Shown one piece after another: positions 6,962 through 8,161 of a stretch of 8,161 nt of DNA. The DNA lies in assembly GCF_946480305.1 (NCBI RefSeq), contig NZ_CAMLJQ010000085.1:1-8161 (forward strand), read 5' to 3'. The notes below the pieces were generated by a model that had not been told where the DNA came from, made no database searches, and was given only the letters and a program-made list of their open reading frames with translations. The position numbers and the translations under genes are program-made. Each line of letters opens with the position of its first letter. Position 1 is the first letter of the stretch. The stretch comes from an uncultured Caldimonas sp. (GTDB lineage: Bacteria > Pseudomonadota > Gammaproteobacteria > Burkholderiales > Burkholderiaceae).

Positions 6962-7720
6962 TTACGCGCCAATGAGCGCACCGTCGACAAATGCTTTCAA
7001 CTCACCGGGTTGGAAGGCGGTCCAGGCTTCGTTGGCCGTGAGCGGCTCGGTCACGACGACGGCCACCCGATCGTGCGACGTGGTCACGTCGGCGAAGTTG
7101 ACGGTCATGTCTTCGTCCTGCAGCCTGGCGGCGCCGAACGGGTGTTGCCGCACCAGGTAGTGCAGCTTCGTCGAGCAATGGGCCCACAGCGCATGGCCGT
7201 TGCTCAACATGAAATTGAAGGTGCCGTGCTGCGCGACGGTGGGTACCAGTTCGCGCAGCGTGTCCGTCAGCTGCTGCGGCGTCGGCACGGCGGCGTGGTT
7301 CTTCGCCAGTTCCTGCATCAGCCAGCAGAAGGCCTGCTCGCTGTCGGTCGTGCCCACCGGCCTGAAAGCGGCGTGCAGTCGCGGCGCGAAGCCCTTCAGA
7401 TCACCGTTGTGTGCGAACACCCAGTAGCGGCCCCACAGCTCGCGCACGAACGGGTGGCAGTTCTCGAGCGCGACCTGGCCCTGCGTGGCCTTGCGGATGT
7501 GCGCGATGACGTTGGTGCTCTTGATCGGATAGCGCCGCACCAGTTCGGCCACGGGCGAATGCAGTGCAGCCTGATGGTCCACGAACAGCCGCACGCCCGC
7601 GCCTTCGAAGAAGGCGATGCCGAAGCCGTCGGCGTGCTCTTGCGAGCGCGTCGCAAACCCCGTGAAGCTGAACACGATGTCCGTCGGGGTGTTGCAGTTC
7701 ATGCCGAGCAGCTGGCACAT
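6962..7720 (-). CDS. Class II glutamine amidotransferase, YafJ type (GATase_4)
   Basis: This 252-residue cytoplasmic protein has an N-terminal-nucleophile glutaminase fold. It closely follows E. coli YafJ, which I recall at about 255 residues: MCQLLGMN, TDIVFSFTG, SPVAELVRRYPIKS, AHIRKAT, HPFVRELWGR, FAHNGDL, GTTDSEQAFCWL and VTEPLTANEAW. Cys2 should become the N-terminal nucleophile once Met1 is removed; R76 and N105-G106 match residues that hold glutamine and form the oxyanion hole in this class. This fixes the start at the ATG at 7720, although a TTG nine bases upstream is also in frame. No clear Shine-Dalgarno is visible. It has no synthase domain, so it is either a free-standing glutaminase or works with an unknown acceptor partner; the physiological reaction of YafJ is not established to my knowledge. 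A strong terminator separates it from glcB, and 164 bases separate it from the lipoprotein gene. Confidence 0.93.
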   Translation of the reverse strand: MCQLLGMNCNTPTDIVFSFTGFATRSQEHADGFGIAFFEGAGVRLFVDHQAALHSPVAELVRRYPIKSTNVIAHIRKATQGQVALENCHPFVRELWGRYWVFAHNGDLKGFAPRLHAAFRPVGTTDSEQAFCWLMQELAKNHAAVPTPQQLTDTLRELVPTVAQHGTFNFMLSNGHALWAHCSTKLHYLVRQHPFGAARLQDEDMTVNFADVTTSHDRVAVVVTEPLTANEAWTAFQPGELKAFVDGALIGA

Positions 7721-7749
7721 GGCGGGCAATGCAGGTTCGAAGACGCTCC

Positions 7750-7778
7750 ATCGTACCCGTGCGCGCCGTAACGAAAAA
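7750..7778 (-). promoter_or_regulatory. Possible promoter of the amidotransferase gene
   Basis: On the minus strand TACGAT (7755-7750) matches four of six bases of a -10 box, with a T-rich TTTTTC (7778-7773) 17 bases upstream in the -35 position. The latter lies in the terminator arm. The start point would leave a leader of roughly 23 bases. The terminator upstream makes a promoter here likely, but the hexamers are weak. Confidence 0.3.
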
Positions 7779-7801
7779 CGGCACCTGCCGGTGCCGTTTT
7801 T
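7774..7801 (-). terminator. Strong intrinsic terminator downstream of malate synthase G
   Basis: A perfect 12-base stem, AAAAACGGCACC (7774-7785) with GGTGCCGTTTTT (7790-7801), encloses a 4-base loop. Read on the minus strand it begins 19 bases after the glcB stop and ends with a GC-rich stem and five T, the classic Rho-independent form. The structure is nearly symmetric and would also stop plus-strand transcription. Confidence 0.9.
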
Positions 7802-7819
7802 CCGCGGGCGCGCCTCGGT

Positions 7820-8161
7820 TCAGCGCGCAGCCGCCTTCACCTTCAGCCGCCACGCATGCAGCAACGGCTCGGTGTAGCCGCTCGGTTGCTCGACGCCCTT
7901 GAACACGAGATCCTGCGCAGCCCGATAGGCGTACGAGCTCTCGAAGTTCCCTGCCATCGGCCGGTACGCCGGATCGCCTGCGTTCTGCTGGTCGACCACC
8001 GCCGCCATGCGACGGAAGGTCGCATCGACCTGCTCGCGGCTCACCACCCCATGCAGCAGCCAGTTGGCGATGTGCTGGCTGGAGATGCGCAGCGTGGCCC
8101 GGTCTTCCATCAGGCCCACGTTGTGGATGTCGGGCACCTTGGAGCAGCCCACGCCCTGGTC
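7820..8161 (-). CDS. glcB: Malate synthase G, C-terminal part (N-terminus beyond the window)
   Basis: Malate synthase G condenses glyoxylate with acetyl-CoA to malate and CoA in the cytoplasm, as part of the glyoxylate shunt and glycolate use. The 113 visible residues are the C-terminal end of a protein usually about 723 residues long. The segment [20 protein letters not shown] is diagnostic. Its Cys and final Asp are 14 residues apart, as are C617 and the catalytic base D631 of the E. coli enzyme. [15 protein letters not shown] and [15 protein letters not shown] follow, and the distance from that Asp to the stop (93 residues) also fits the E. coli protein. The frame is intact to its TGA stop. 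The visible methionine-like codon GTG at 8150-8152 is internal and not a start. A strong terminator follows, so the gene ends its transcription unit here. Confidence 0.96.
   Translation of the reverse strand, partial: DQGVGCSKVPDIHNVGLMEDRATLRISSQHIANWLLHGVVSREQVDATFRRMAAVVDQQNAGDPAYRPMAGNFESSYAYRAAQDLVFKGVEQPSGYTEPLLHAWRLKVKAAAR

Noticed and set aside
7721..7729. A TTG start three codons upstream for the amidotransferase
   Set aside because: It would bury the catalytic Cys at position 5, while class II amidotransferases need it at position 2 for exposure after Met removal.

Overview
The window is GC-rich (long ORF shadows in every frame, third positions mostly G/C) and reads as chromosomal DNA of a betaproteobacterium, most likely of the order Burkholderiales. 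This rests on protein resemblance: a malate synthase G end, a YafJ-type amidotransferase, a DUF4382 lipoprotein and an IorAB-type molybdenum hydroxylase. No species can be named from the sequence alone. I see no mobile element, CRISPR array, rRNA or tRNA gene.

Layout. (1) Bases 1-2627, minus strand: a two-gene operon of a molybdenum hydroxylase of the isoquinoline 1-oxidoreductase type, with a small 2Fe-2S subunit followed by the large molybdopterin subunit. The two are coupled by a 4-base ATGA overlap, and the large subunit runs off the left edge about where its last few dozen residues should be. (2) Bases 2628-2895: a 268-base divergent intergenic region with three inverted repeats and a perfect TTGACA hexamer. 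(3) Bases 2896-5446, plus strand: a NarL/LuxR-family response regulator overlapping by 35 bases a sensor histidine kinase with a signal peptide, a periplasmic beta-rich domain, seven membrane helices and a HisKA_3/HATPase kinase core. (4) Bases 5502-5531: a hairpin between convergent transcription units. (5) Bases 5577-6797, minus: a DUF4382 lipoprotein with two further beta-sandwich-like parts. (6) Bases 6962-7720, minus: a class II glutamine amidotransferase of the YafJ type with Cys2 exposed after Met removal. (7) Bases 7774-7801: a strong 12-bp-stem terminator. (8) Bases 7820-8161, minus: the C-terminal end of malate synthase G (glcB), entering from the right edge.

How the parts may work together. 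The response regulator and kinase form one two-component system. Its divergent placement against the molybdenum hydroxylase, with palindromes between them, suggests (inference only) that the system senses a periplasmic ligand and controls the oxidoreductase, itself or both. The right half (glcB, amidotransferase, lipoprotein) looks like ordinary core genome in separate transcription units pointing left.

The most interesting region is 2628-5446. It holds a 7TM-type sensor kinase and regulator facing an orphan molybdenum hydroxylase whose substrate cannot be read from sequence. I found no clearly new system; each protein family is known, and the novelty lies in the linkage and the untested operators.
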